A stretch of DNA of 64,000 nt from Comamonadaceae bacterium (lineage in GTDB: Bacteria; Pseudomonadota; Gammaproteobacteria; Burkholderiales; Burkholderiaceae_C), in the NCBI GenBank assembly GCA_947375135.1, contig CANCER010000008.1:1-64000 (forward strand). Reading direction: 5' to 3'. A program made the position numbers and the translations under genes. This document shows, one piece after another, positions 1-8,167 of the stretch (position 1 is the stretch's first letter; each line of letters starts with the position of its first letter). Below the pieces are notes generated by a model. That model saw only the letters and a list, made by a program, of their open reading frames with translations, searched no databases and was not told the origin of the DNA.

Positions 1-1
1 C

Positions 2-172
2 CGAAAGCCTCTGTCAAGCGTCACGGCGCCGGATGTTCAAAAGTACCGGGCCTTCCTGCAAGCCGTTCCCTCAACGTGGATCCAGAAGATTCCATTGAAG
101 CGAACAGACCCAGCCTGGCGGGCCTTTCGCACGCAACCAAGTCCTGCCTTGTCAGCGCCGGTTGAATTCTGA
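2..172 (+). pseudogene. C-terminal fragment of an unidentified gene, stop codon supplied by an IS end
   Basis: An open frame enters from the left edge and runs 56 codons to a TGA at 170-172. The peptide is basic and Trp-containing (TWIQKIPLKRTDPAWRAF) and ends ...APVEF. I do not recognise its family. The TGA is the first three bases of the IS21-type terminal repeat (170-188), so the last authentic codon probably lies at or before 169 and the gene may be truncated by the insertion. It could also be a chance open frame, because only 57 codons are visible. Confidence 0.3.
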
Positions 173-641
173 CCCACCCTGCCGATCCAATATTGACCCA
201 GGGCGGGTTGCTGAATTTGGAATCAGCAACTGTGGATAAGTGTACCCAGTAGCTCTTTTAGAACGGCCCCTCCGGTTGCGGTGATGCCGGCTCCACACTG
301 CCTTTGCGCGCAGTCTCTCTGGCCTTGATGCGTGTCTTCGCCGCCAAGGTGCTGTGCCGGAAGCGGAAGGAATCGTTGCCGGTCTCCACGATGTGGCAGT
401 GATGGGTCAGTCGGTCCAAGAGTGCCGTGGTCATCTTGGCGTCACCAAACACAGCAGGCCACTCCGAGAAGCTCAGGTTGGTAGTGATCACCACGCTGGT
501 GTGTTCATACAGTGTTGGCGCCTGCACGAATTTGACCCAGGTTGCCGACTTCCGGTGCCCCCCCTGGGGTCGAAAAACCCGCGTGTTGCAACGATTTCAA
601 CCACTTTACCCAGGGTCACTCAAAGTCGGCAGCGTGGGTCA
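170..641 (-). mobile_element. Internally deleted IS21-family insertion sequence remnant
   Basis: The element is bounded by inverted terminal repeats: TGACCCACCCTGCCGATCC at 170-188, and on the minus strand TGACCCACGCTGCCGACTT at 641-623, matching at 15 of 19 positions. Further TTGACCCAGG-type motifs lie inside both ends (about 190-199 and 534-542), as is typical of the multiple terminal repeats of IS21 elements. Between the ends only the 3' part of istB survives. All of istA and the first two thirds of istB are missing, so the element cannot transpose by itself. I see no target-site duplication, so flanking DNA may also have rearranged. Confidence 0.72.
258..527 (-). pseudogene. istB: IstB-like ATP-binding protein of an IS21-family element, C-terminal fragment
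   Basis: IstB is the AAA+ ATPase that helps the IS21 transposase IstA choose targets. The surviving part matches the IstB C-terminus: [18 protein letters not shown], then [21 protein letters not shown] and a basic tail. About 89 codons remain of a protein normally near 250 residues. The Walker A and B motifs are gone. The break lies near 510-530, just before another terminal-repeat motif, which points to internal deletion of the element. Confidence 0.85.
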
Positions 642-759
642 AAAGCTCGTCGGCCGCAACAGCGATGGGTTCAGGGCGGGTCATGCGGTTTGACTCCGTG
701 CCGCAGCCGGTCATTTGCACCAGGGCCATGGCGGATAGCAGGTAGTGAATAGGTTTCAT
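616..759 (-). pseudogene. Small lipoprotein gene truncated by the IS21 remnant
   Basis: The 47-residue product begins with a lipoprotein signal peptide (MKPIHYLLSAMALVQMTGC, lipobox VQMTGC) and is followed by a short Thr/Glu/Ala-rich stretch. The last residues, LTHAADFE and the TGA stop, are translated from the IS terminal repeat at 616-641, so the native 3' end has been replaced. The gene lies on the same strand as, and about touches, the sigma-54 regulator gene upstream. The native function is unknown. A short lipoprotein might still be made. Confidence 0.5.
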
Positions 760-2690
760 GCTGGTTTCATTTTCTTGTAGAGCGTTTGGCGGCTGATGCC
801 CAGGGTGCGCGCCGCCAGCGAGACATTGCCCCCGCTTTGCTTGAGCGCCTGTTGCACCAGGAGGCGGGCGTGTTGTTCCAGCTTGTGCGTGGCACCGTTT
901 GCCGCGGGCTGCGGCGCAGGCTTGTGTGCTTGCGTTGCCGGGGTGGCAGCAAGGGATGCCGCAGGCTGCAGCAGGTCCTCGGCAATGTCGTCGGGCACAT
1001 GCGCCCAGCCGATACAGCGCTCGTGCGCGGACAGCATCGCGCTGGCCGTGCGCAGCACGCTGGCGAGTTGGCGCAGGTTGCCGGGCCAGCGGTAGCGCTG
1101 CATTTTTTTCAGGACGTCTACGTCCAGCACCACCGCCGCGCCCGGATGGCATTCCCGCAACAGCTTGGCGACCAGCGCCACAAAGTCGCTGCGCTCGCGC
1201 AGCGGCGGCAGGCGCAGCAGCAGGCCGTTGATGCGGTAGAACAGGTCGCCACGGAAGGCGCCGGTTTCGGAGGCCGCACGCAACTGGCTGTGCGTGGCAC
1301 ACACCAGTGCAAAGTCCACGGCCACACTGGGCCCGCCGCCCAGCGGAGACACGCTGCGCTCCTGCAGCACGCGCAACAAGCGCGTCTGCATGGGCAGCGG
1401 CATGTCGCCGATTTCGTCCAGAAACAGGGTGCCGCCCTGGGCCTGGCGCAGCAGGCCCGGACTGCCCTGCGCGCGCGCGCCGGTATAGGCGCCGGCTGCG
1501 TAGCCGAACAGCTCGGCCTCGATCAGATTCTCGGGGATGGCGGCGCAGTTGATGGCCACAAAAGGGCCGGCACGGCGCTGGCTGCTGTCGTGGATGGCGC
1601 GGGCAAAGAATTCCTTGCCCACGCCGGACTCGCCTTCAATCAGGATGGGGATGGACTTGTCCAGCACGCGCCGCACCTTGTCGGCGGCGCTGCGCCAGTG
1701 CAGGTCACCCGTGTCCAGACGTGCCAGCGCGTCCGGCACTGCGGGCACGGTTTCCACCTCCGGCACAGGCGGTCGGCGCGGGGCCACGGCTTCGCCGGGC
1801 TGCGCCCGCGCAAACAGCGTGTGCCCGGAGCGCAGATGCAGGCGCTGCGGCAGTTGTGCGCTACGCCGGTGGGCCGACAGCAGGTCTTCCAGCCGCACAT
1901 CGGACAGGCTGCTCCAATAGGTTCGTCCCAGCTGTGCGGCTTGCAGTTGCAGCAGCGCCAGGCCGGCGCGGTTGGCACCCACCAGGCAGCCCGTATCCGC
2001 CAGCACCACAATGCCCTCGCCCACCGAGCCAATACCCAGGGGCTGCGCATGCAGATGCACCAGCATCTGGCGCTTGCAGTCCGACAGCAGCAACTGGTTT
2101 TCAATCATGCGAGCGGCCGTGTTGACCAGGGCCAGCGTGTGCGGATGTCCTGCGCGCGCGTCGCCCGATACATCCAGAATGCCCAGCAGATTGCCCTTGA
2201 ACGAAACGATGGGTGCGGCGGAGCAGGTCAAAAACGCGTGCTGCTGCAGGAAGTGCTCGCCACCGTGGATTTCAACCCCGCTGCCTTCCGCCAGAGCCGT
2301 GCCAATCGCATTGGTGCCCCGGTGCTGCTCCTGCCAGGAGGCGCCGTTGCACAGTGCCACGCGCTCAGCGCGTTGCAGAAACAGTGCGTCGCCCAGGGTG
2401 TGCATCAGCGCGCCCTGGTTGTCGGCCAGCACCACCACGTTCTGGCTGTGGCGCACCTGTTCAAACAGGTACTCCATCACCGGGCGGGCATGGGCCAGCA
2501 AGCTGTGGTTGCGTTGCAGGGTCTGGCGTAATTCCGTGGCACTGATGTGGTTTTCCGCCTGCGCCGGCTGGTCCGGCCGCAGACCGGCGGCCAGGCTGCG
2601 CTCCCAGGAACGTGCGACTACGACCGGCAGGGCGTTGGCGGGTAAATGGCCGTGTTCTACAAGAGGATTTTGCGCGGGTGCGTGGCTCAC
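756..2690 (-). CDS. Sigma-54-dependent Fis-family transcriptional activator, AcoR-like
   Basis: This activator of RNA polymerase-sigma54 has about 644 residues. An N-terminal GAF-type sensor (about 60-200) and a PAS-like segment are followed by an AAA+ domain with Walker A GESGVGKE, a sigma-54 contact loop reading GAYTGA (variant of GAFTGA) and Walker B GGTLFLDEIGD. It ends in a Fis-type helix-turn-helix (LAARTLGISRQTLYKKMKPA). I chose the GTG at 2690 because the frame further upstream has no conserved sequence. The length and architecture are those of AcoR, the acetoin/aldehyde activator. It is divergent from the aldehyde dehydrogenase, with a palindrome and a sigma-54-like promoter in between, so it most likely activates that gene in response to an aldehyde or alcohol. 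Confidence 0.88.
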   Translation of the reverse strand: MSHAPAQNPLVEHGHLPANALPVVVARSWERSLAAGLRPDQPAQAENHISATELRQTLQRNHSLLAHARPVMEYLFEQVRHSQNVVVLADNQGALMHTLGDALFLQRAERVALCNGASWQEQHRGTNAIGTALAEGSGVEIHGGEHFLQQHAFLTCSAAPIVSFKGNLLGILDVSGDARAGHPHTLALVNTAARMIENQLLLSDCKRQMLVHLHAQPLGIGSVGEGIVVLADTGCLVGANRAGLALLQLQAAQLGRTYWSSLSDVRLEDLLSAHRRSAQLPQRLHLRSGHTLFARAQPGEAVAPRRPPVPEVETVPAVPDALARLDTGDLHWRSAADKVRRVLDKSIPILIEGESGVGKEFFARAIHDSSQRRAGPFVAINCAAIPENLIEAELFGYAAGAYTGARAQGSPGLLRQAQGGTLFLDEIGDMPLPMQTRLLRVLQERSVSPLGGGPSVAVDFALVCATHSQLRAASETGAFRGDLFYRINGLLLRLPPLRERSDFVALVAKLLRECHPGAAVVLDVDVLKKMQRYRWPGNLRQLASVLRTASAMLSAHERCIGWAHVPDDIAEDLLQPAASLAATPATQAHKPAPQPAANGATHKLEQHARLLVQQALKQSGGNVSLAARTLGISRQTLYKKMKPA

Positions 2691-2766
2691 GGGATGCTTG
2701 CGGTGGGTGCGGCATGCTAACCCTGCACGAGGGGCTTGACGATATGAAGCGCATTGCATAGACACC

Positions 2767-2822
2767 GCATGGAGCATGTGTCCAATAGTTGGACAAGTGT
2801 GCCGTTGTGTGACGCTCCATGC
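2767..2822. promoter_or_regulatory. Nested inverted repeats, probable enhancer site for the sigma-54 activator
   Basis: Two perfect inverted repeats are nested. The outer arms are GCATGGAGC (2767-2775) and GCTCCATGC (2814-2822). The inner palindrome TGTCCAA-TAG-TTGGACA occupies 2779-2795. The inner repeat lies about 120-140 bp upstream of the sigma-54-like promoter, a usual distance for an enhancer-binding protein. The assignment to the neighbouring AcoR-like activator is inference. Confidence 0.55.
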
Positions 2823-2901
2823 CCGGTGCGGGTGTTGAAGCGATGGGCCACACGATTCAAAAAGTTCAATGAAATCAAGGCTCCGGCAAGTTGGCACGGT
2901 G

Positions 2902-2916
2902 TGGCACGCGACTTGA
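2902..2916 (+). promoter_or_regulatory. Candidate sigma-54 promoter of the aldehyde dehydrogenase gene
   Basis: TGGCACGCGACTTGA matches the -24 element TGGCACG exactly and has TTGA where TTGC is expected at -12, with correct spacing. It lies 58 bp before the aldehyde dehydrogenase start. An overlapping TTGGCAC-GGTGT-GGCAC at 2891-2907 has spacing one base too short. The divergent sigma-54 activator supports the call. Confidence 0.5.
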
Positions 2917-2973
2917 TAACAAAGAAGTACCCGCAAGGGAAATTGCCAACCTTTTTTTATTCTGGAGACATTC

Positions 2974-4494
2974 ATGATCTACGCGTTCCCCGGTGCAGCC
3001 GGTGCCACGATTGCCTACAAAGCCCAATACAACAACTTCATCGGCGGCAAGTTTGTGGCCCCGGTCAAGGGCCAGTACTTTGATGTCATCACCCCCATCA
3101 CCGGCAAGGTCTACACCCAGGCCGCCCGCTCCACGGCGGAAGACATCGAGCTGGCACTGGACGCCGCCCACGCTGCCGCTGACGCCTGGGGCAAGACCGA
3201 CGCGGCCACCCGCGCCAACATGCTGCTCAAAATCGCTGACCGCATCGAAGCCAATCTGGAGTTGCTGGCCTACGCCGAGACCGTGGACAACGGCAAGGCC
3301 ATCCGCGAAACCCTGAACGCCGACATCCCCCTGACCGTCGACCACTTCCGTTACTTCGCCGGCTGCCTGCGTGCCCAGGAAGGCGCGCTGTCCAACATCG
3401 ACGAAAACACCGTGGCCTACCACTTCCAGGAGCCGCTGGGCGTGGTCGGTCAGATCATCCCCTGGAACTTCCCCATCCTGATGGCCGCCTGGAAACTGGC
3501 TCCCGCCATTGGTGCCGGCAACTGCGTGGTCTTGAAGCCCGCTGAATCCACCCCCATCAGCATCTTGATCCTGGCCGAGCTGATTGCCGACATCCTGCCT
3601 GCCGGTGTGTTGAATATCGTCAACGGATATGGCCGCGAAGCCGGCATGCCCCTGGCCACCAGCAAGCGCATTGCCAAGATCGCCTTCACCGGCTCCACCA
3701 CCACCGGCCGCGTGATTGCCCAGGCCGCTGCCAACAACCTGATTCCCGCCACGCTGGAACTTGGCGGCAAGTCGCCCAATGTGTTCTTCGCCGACATCAT
3801 GGACAAGGACGACGGTTTCCTGGACAAGGCCATTGAAGGTCTGGTGCTGTTCGCCTTCAACCAGGGCGAGGTCTGCACCTGCCCATCGCGCGCGCTGATT
3901 CAAGAATCCATCTATGACAAGTTCATGGAACGCGTCCTGAAGCGCGTGGCCGCCATTGCGCACCAGAACCCGCTGGACACCAACAGCATGATGGGCGCAC
4001 AGGCTTCCAAAGAGCAGCTCACCAAGATCCTGTCCTACCTGGACCTGGGCAAGCAGGAAGGCGCAGAAGTGCTGGCCGGCGGCAACCAGGCCCACCTGGG
4101 TGGCGAACTGGAAGGCGGCTACTACGTGCAGCCCACGCTGTTCAAGGGCCACAACAAAATGCGCATTTTCCAGGAAGAAATTTTTGGACCGGTGCTGGCT
4201 GTGACCACCTTCAAGGACGAAGCCGAAGCCCTGGAAATCGCCAACGACACGCTGTACGGCCTGGGTGCCGGTGTCTGGAGCCGCAATGGGAATGTGGCCT
4301 ACCGCATGGGCCGCGCCATCAAGGCCGGACGCGTCTGGACCAACTGCTACCACGCCTACCCCGCACACGCGGCCTTCGGCGGCTACAAGGAATCCGGTAT
4401 TGGCCGCGAGACCCACAAGGTCATGCTCGACCACTACCAGCAAACCAAGAACCTGCTCGTAAGCTACAGCGAGAGCAAGCTCGGGTTCTTCTAA
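2974..4494 (+). CDS. NAD-dependent aldehyde dehydrogenase (ExaC/AcoD/AldB type)
   Basis: Oxidises aldehydes such as acetaldehyde to the acid with NAD+ in the cytoplasm. The protein has 506 residues, the usual length of this subfamily. It shows the catalytic Glu in LELGGKSPN (about 268) and the catalytic Cys in [12 protein letters not shown] (about 307), plus the PWNFP and EEIFGPV motifs of the superfamily. A Shine-Dalgarno-like CTGGAG lies just upstream of the ATG. It is divergent from an AcoR-like sigma-54 activator and followed by a DUF779 gene, the typical setting of ExaC/AcoD enzymes of ethanol and acetoin breakdown. The exact substrate cannot be told from sequence. Confidence 0.92.
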   Translation: MIYAFPGAAGATIAYKAQYNNFIGGKFVAPVKGQYFDVITPITGKVYTQAARSTAEDIELALDAAHAAADAWGKTDAATRANMLLKIADRIEANLELLAYAETVDNGKAIRETLNADIPLTVDHFRYFAGCLRAQEGALSNIDENTVAYHFQEPLGVVGQIIPWNFPILMAAWKLAPAIGAGNCVVLKPAESTPISILILAELIADILPAGVLNIVNGYGREAGMPLATSKRIAKIAFTGSTTTGRVIAQAAANNLIPATLELGGKSPNVFFADIMDKDDGFLDKAIEGLVLFAFNQGEVCTCPSRALIQESIYDKFMERVLKRVAAIAHQNPLDTNSMMGAQASKEQLTKILSYLDLGKQEGAEVLAGGNQAHLGGELEGGYYVQPTLFKGHNKMRIFQEEIFGPVLAVTTFKDEAEALEIANDTLYGLGAGVWSRNGNVAYRMGRAIKAGRVWTNCYHAYPAHAAFGGYKESGIGRETHKVMLDHYQQTKNLLVSYSESKLGFF

Positions 4495-4504
4495 GCCCTT
4501 GTGG

Positions 4505-4527
4505 AGTCACGCCTCTTTGGCGTGGCT
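4505..4527 (+). terminator. Hairpin just after the aldehyde dehydrogenase gene
   Basis: AGTCACGCC-TCTTT-GGCGTGGCT forms a 9-bp stem with one G-T pair, 10 nt after the stop codon. No T-run follows, so it may be a weak terminator or an RNA stability element rather than a strong intrinsic terminator. Confidence 0.35.
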
Positions 4528-4529
4528 CC

Positions 4530-4605
4530 GCGCAAGGGACGGGCAGGGCAATCGCCTCATGGTGGAGTACCACAAATCGGCGATCACCCTGCCCGTCCCT
4601 TGCGC
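4530..4605 (-). repeat. Family A hairpin element, copy 1 (core on minus strand)
   Basis: Arms 4530-4556 and 4579-4605 are 27 nt long and complementary at 25 positions (GCGCAAGGGACGGGCAGGG...). The 22-nt loop, read on the minus strand with its flanks, is CGATTTGTGG-TACT-CCACCATGAGG. This core is shared with copies 2, 3 and 4, but the arms are not. It pairs with an inverted copy 87 nt away. An additional inverted repeat, GTTGGTGTGCG (4608-4618) with CGCATACCAAC (4680-4690), borders the spacer. Confidence 0.8.
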
Positions 4606-4692
4606 TCGTTGGTGTGCGAAAAGGAAAACCGCGACCGGACGCACACTCCCGGCTTCGCGGCGGCTTGCGCGCGCTGGAGCGCATACCAACCT

Positions 4693-4768
4693 GCGTTGCG
4701 ACCGGGTGGGGTAGGCACCGATTTGTGGTACCCCACTATGAGGCGCCTGCCCCACCCGGTTGCGACGC
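4693..4768 (+). repeat. Family A hairpin element, copy 2 (core on plus strand)
   Basis: Arms 4693-4716 and 4745-4768 are complementary at 21 of 24 positions. The arm sequence, with GACCGGGTGGGG at its centre, is unrelated to that of copy 1. The 28-nt loop (4717-4744) has the core CGATTTGTGG-TACC-CCACTATGAGG, almost the same as copy 1 in inverted orientation. Together the two hairpins fill most of the 328-bp gap between the aldehyde dehydrogenase and DUF779 genes. Confidence 0.8.
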
Positions 4769-4822
4769 GGCGAGTGCCAATGGTCCCCCTGCAGAAGCAA
4801 TAGGCACAACAAGGAAACAACC

Positions 4823-5206
4823 ATGATCGACAAAGTAGTAGCCACCCCCGCCGCACTCGAACTGGTGGCCTTTCTCAAAACCAAACACGGCCCGGACCTG
4901 ATGTTCCACCAGTCCGGCGGCTGCTGCGACAACAGCGCGGCCAACTGCTACCTGCCCGGCGAAATCACCATGGGCGCGGGCGACGTGTATTTAGGCGATG
5001 TGGGCGGCAGCCCCTTCTATATCGGCAAAGCGCAGTACCAATACTGGCGCCACACCCAACTCATCATCGACGTCATCGAAGGCCATGGCGGCACCTTCTC
5101 GCTCGAAGGGCCGGAAGGCAAGGCCTTCCACACCCGCTCGCGCGTGTTTACCGAGGCCGAGATGGCCGAACTCGAAGCACAGGAGCAGGCACCAACGTCC
5201 GTGTAA
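4823..5206 (+). CDS. DUF779 domain protein
   Basis: This 127-residue protein is of unknown biochemical role. It carries the DUF779 hallmark FHQSGGCCDNSAANCY near residue 30, with several conserved cysteines that could bind a metal. The family is commonly encoded beside ExaC/AldB-type aldehyde dehydrogenases, as here. The ATG at 4823 is preceded by AAGGAAAC. A pair of long hairpins separates it from the dehydrogenase, so its expression relative to that gene may be set post-transcriptionally or by its own promoter. Confidence 0.85.
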   Translation: MIDKVVATPAALELVAFLKTKHGPDLMFHQSGGCCDNSAANCYLPGEITMGAGDVYLGDVGGSPFYIGKAQYQYWRHTQLIIDVIEGHGGTFSLEGPEGKAFHTRSRVFTEAEMAELEAQEQAPTSV

Positions 5207-5285
5207 ACCGGGTGGCGGCTGCACCGTCCGGTGGCTGACGCCACCCTGGGGCCGCAGCGCGACTGCAGCCACGCCCTGCGGGCGC

Positions 5286-6926
5286 TCACTTGACCTGCAG
5301 CAGACTCTCGTCCCACTTGGCGTGCTTTTTCAGCCCCGCCAGGTTGGCGACCGTGGCCGCAATATGGGACAGGCCCGCCGTGGCGGTCTGCGTCAGCCCC
5401 AGCCGGCCGCCGGTGACCTTGTCAAACAGGATCAGCGGCACCGGGTTCAGGGTATGGGCGGTTTTGGCCTTGTAAGAACCATCGGTGTTGAGCGCAGGCT
5501 GCTTGGTTTTCTTGTCCAGCTCGTACATCTCGTCGGCGTTGCCGTGGTCCGCCGTGATCAGCGCCACACCGCCGGCCGCTTGAATGGCGGGCAGCAAGCG
5601 CGCCAGGGCCAGGTCTACCGCTTCCACGGCCATGGTGGCGGCGCGGAAGTTGCCGGTGTGGCCCACCATATCGCCGTTGGCAAAGTTACAGCGCAGCAGC
5701 TTGTACTGGCCGCTTTGCACGGCCGCGATCATGGCATCGGCAATCTCGGCCGACTTCATCCACGGCCGCTGCTCAAAAGGCACCACGTCGCTGGGCACTT
5801 CCTGCCAGGACTCGCCCTCAAACTTGTTGGAGCGGTTGCCGTTCCAGAAGTAGGTGACATGGCCGAATTTCTGGGTTTCGGAGCAGGCGAACTGGGTCAG
5901 GCCGGTTTTGCTGAACCACTCGCCCGAGGTGTCCCGGATGGCTGGCGGCGTCACCAGAAAACGTTTGGGCAGTTGCAGGTCGCCGTCGTACTGCAGCATG
6001 CCGGCAAAGGTGACATCGGGTGCGCGCACGCGGTCGAAGCGGCTGAATTCTTTGTCGACAAAGGCACGGGTGATCTCAATGGCACGGTCGCCGCGGAAGT
6101 TGAAAAGCACCACCGCATCGCCGTCTTCGATGGTGCCGATGGGCTGGCCGTTATCGGCAATCACAAACTCCGGCAAATCCTGGTCGATGGTGCCGGGGTG
6201 GCTGGCACGCAGGCCCTTGACTGCCGCCGTGGCGTCGGCAAACTGCGGCCCCTGGCCGAGTACATGGGTTTTCCAGCCCTTCTCCACCATGGGCCAATTG
6301 GCGTCGTAGCGGTCCATGGTGATGTTCTGGCGCCCGCCGCCCGAGGCAATGCGGGCATCAAAGCTGGCGTCGCTGAGCGCGGCCAGAAAGGCTTCGAACG
6401 GCACTACATAGTCCAGCGCGCTGGTTTCGGGCACATCGCGCCCGTCCAGCAGGGCGTGGATGCGCACGGTCTTGACACCTTCCTGCTTGGCCTGGCTCAC
6501 CATGGCCTTCAGGTGGTCAATGTGGCTGTGCACATTGCCATCCGAGAACAGGCCGATGAAATGCACCACACCCCGGCCCGCCTTGGCACCGGCCACAATG
6601 TCCTGCCAGGCCTGGCCCTGCCAGATCGAGCCGTCGGCAATGGCATGGGCCACCAGCGCCGCGCCCTGGCTGTACACCTGCCCGGCGCCAATGGCGTTGT
6701 GGCCCACTTCGGAGTTGCCCATGTCGTCGTCCGACGGCATGCCGACGGCCGTGCCATGCGCGCGCAGGCTGATGTGGGGGCATTCGGCAAACAGGCGGTC
6801 CAGCGTGGGCTTGCGCGCGGCGGCAATGGCGCTGCCCACGTCGAGTTTGGGGATGCCGTAGCCGTCCATGACGATGACAACCACCGGGCCGGGTACGCCG
6901 TGAAAGGCAGTGAATTTTTGAAGCAT
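5286..6926 (-). CDS. gpmI: 2,3-bisphosphoglycerate-independent phosphoglycerate mutase
   Basis: Interconverts 3- and 2-phosphoglycerate in glycolysis and gluconeogenesis using two Mn2+ ions and a phosphoserine intermediate. The 546-residue protein shows VVIVMDGYG near the N-terminus, the catalytic-serine motif DDMGNSEVGHNAIGAG and the C-terminal metal site ITADHGNADEM. At 546 residues it is somewhat longer than the roughly 510-residue enterobacterial form and resembles the longer, plant-like branch. The ATG at 6926 starts the conserved sequence; the frame stays open upstream but without homology. Confidence 0.95.
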   Translation of the reverse strand: MLQKFTAFHGVPGPVVVIVMDGYGIPKLDVGSAIAAARKPTLDRLFAECPHISLRAHGTAVGMPSDDDMGNSEVGHNAIGAGQVYSQGAALVAHAIADGSIWQGQAWQDIVAGAKAGRGVVHFIGLFSDGNVHSHIDHLKAMVSQAKQEGVKTVRIHALLDGRDVPETSALDYVVPFEAFLAALSDASFDARIASGGGRQNITMDRYDANWPMVEKGWKTHVLGQGPQFADATAAVKGLRASHPGTIDQDLPEFVIADNGQPIGTIEDGDAVVLFNFRGDRAIEITRAFVDKEFSRFDRVRAPDVTFAGMLQYDGDLQLPKRFLVTPPAIRDTSGEWFSKTGLTQFACSETQKFGHVTYFWNGNRSNKFEGESWQEVPSDVVPFEQRPWMKSAEIADAMIAAVQSGQYKLLRCNFANGDMVGHTGNFRAATMAVEAVDLALARLLPAIQAAGGVALITADHGNADEMYELDKKTKQPALNTDGSYKAKTAHTLNPVPLILFDKVTGGRLGLTQTATAGLSHIAATVANLAGLKKHAKWDESLLQVK

Positions 6927-7213
6927 GGTGTGACGGGGACTTTGCAGTTTCAAACCGCTGGGGATGGAAGGGGGAACTGTTTGCCAACATTGTCCCACGG
7001 TGTGACGAGGCAGGGATGCTGTGAACAGCCGCCCCTTGACCACACGCCAGACAGGCGCTGTGCTGCCCATGGGCCGCTTGCGTCCCGCCTGTTGCCCCTC
7101 TCGCGAACCTGGCACTTTCAGCTTACCAGGATGCGCGGGTTGCAGCCCTCACCGGTCCCTCGCCGTCCACAACCCGTACCGTTGCGTTGGCAGTCCTCTG
7201 GGTGGCCTCGCAA

Positions 7214-7423
7214 TCAGGTGAATGACGGTGGTGCGGCAGGGTCCTGGGTGTCCAGGACCTTGTGCGCTACTTTCGTGCCATCCTTCATCTTGACCCATAC
7301 CACGGCAGCATCGGCGTCTACGGCTGCCAGTGCGGTGGTCGACATGCGCGTGGCTGCAGCGCCCAAGATGGCGAGTGGAAGCAGCCGACTGGCGATTGCG
7401 CTCGTACAAAAAACCGATTGCAT
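7214..7423 (-). CDS. Small hypothetical protein with a signal-like N-terminus
   Basis: About 69 residues from the ATG at 7423. A GTG at 7504 would give 96. The N-terminal half is hydrophobic (SRLLPLAILGAAATRM...TALA) and could be a signal peptide, leaving a short mature part with the motif VVWVKMKDGTKVAHKV. No family is recognised and the ribosome-binding site is weak, so the gene is uncertain. Confidence 0.35.
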   Translation of the reverse strand: MQSVFCTSAIASRLLPLAILGAAATRMSTTALAAVDADAAVVWVKMKDGTKVAHKVLDTQDPAAPPSFT

Positions 7424-7511
7424 CGCTTCGTTTGCAAGTGCTTGATCTGTCAAGAATTTATGAAATGGCGTGGAGTATGGGTATACGTAATTGGTACTTC
7501 GCACCTATGCG

Positions 7512-8141
7512 CTAAGCGCGCTGGGCCACGGCTAGACGCAGGGCCAAACCGGCGAATACGGTGCCAGCAGCGCGGTTCATCCACTGTTGCGCGCGCGCAG
7601 AGCCGCGCAGGCGTTGGCCCAGCGTCGCCGCAAAGAAGCTGATGGCGCCAAAGGTGAGCAGCGTGGCGGCAATGAAAATGGCACCCAGCTGCGCCAGTTG
7701 CAGCGCCACTGCGCCCCTTGCCGCATCGACAAATTGCGGCAGAAACGCCAGAAAGAAAAACACCACCTTGGGGTTGCTCAGGTTCATCACCATGCCGCGC
7801 ACCAGCAACTGCTGCGGAGCAAGGGCGGGCGCGGGCGCGCCGCTGGCGTCAGATACCGGGGCAGCAAAAGCCTGCCAGGCCAGGTAAGCCAGATACCCCG
7901 CACCGGCAAATTTCAACACCACAAAGGCGGTCTCTGACGCCGCAAACACGGCTGCCAGCCCCAGCGCAATCGCGGTGGTGTGTACCACCAAGCCGCAGCA
8001 CAGGCCCAGCACCACCAGCATCCCGGCACGCCGGCCGTAGGTGGCGGATTGCACCAGCACGAAGATATTGTCAGGCCCCGGCGTGATGCCCAGCAACAGG
8101 GCCACACCGAAGAAGGTGAAAGCAGTTTGCAGCGTCAGCAT
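7512..8141 (-). CDS. LysE/RhtB family amino-acid exporter
   Basis: An inner-membrane protein of 209 residues with about six hydrophobic segments. The N-terminal signature GITPGPDNIFVLVQSATYGRRAG and the central NLSNPKVVFFFLAFLPQFV are the hallmarks of LysE/RhtB exporters, which remove amino acids or analogues such as homoserine and threonine. The substrate cannot be predicted. It stands alone, with a gene for a basic winged-helix protein upstream on the same strand. Confidence 0.9.
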   Translation of the reverse strand: MLTLQTAFTFFGVALLLGITPGPDNIFVLVQSATYGRRAGMLVVLGLCCGLVVHTTAIALGLAAVFAASETAFVVLKFAGAGYLAYLAWQAFAAPVSDASGAPAPALAPQQLLVRGMVMNLSNPKVVFFFLAFLPQFVDAARGAVALQLAQLGAIFIAATLLTFGAISFFAATLGQRLRGSARAQQWMNRAAGTVFAGLALRLAVAQRA

Positions 8142-8167
8142 GGGCTATGCAAACTGTCGTGTCGTGT

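Noticed and set aside
786..2531. A 581-codon open frame opposite the sigma-54 activator gene
   Set aside because: It is the antisense shadow of a high-GC gene; no recognisable domains, low-complexity Gln/Arg/Ala composition, while the minus-strand frame has complete AAA+ and Fis motifs.
2875..4443. 522-codon minus-strand frame opposite the aldehyde dehydrogenase gene
   Set aside because: Gly/Val/Gln-rich shadow without motifs; the plus-strand gene is certain.
4530..4768. Interpreting the hairpins as a CRISPR array
   Set aside because: Only two copies per locus, inverted rather than direct, with no regular spacers and no cas genes in the window.
4998..7445. An 815-codon plus-strand frame spanning DUF779 and gpmI
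   Set aside because: It runs antisense through gpmI and out of frame through DUF779, both clearly coding. Composition is typical of shadow frames.
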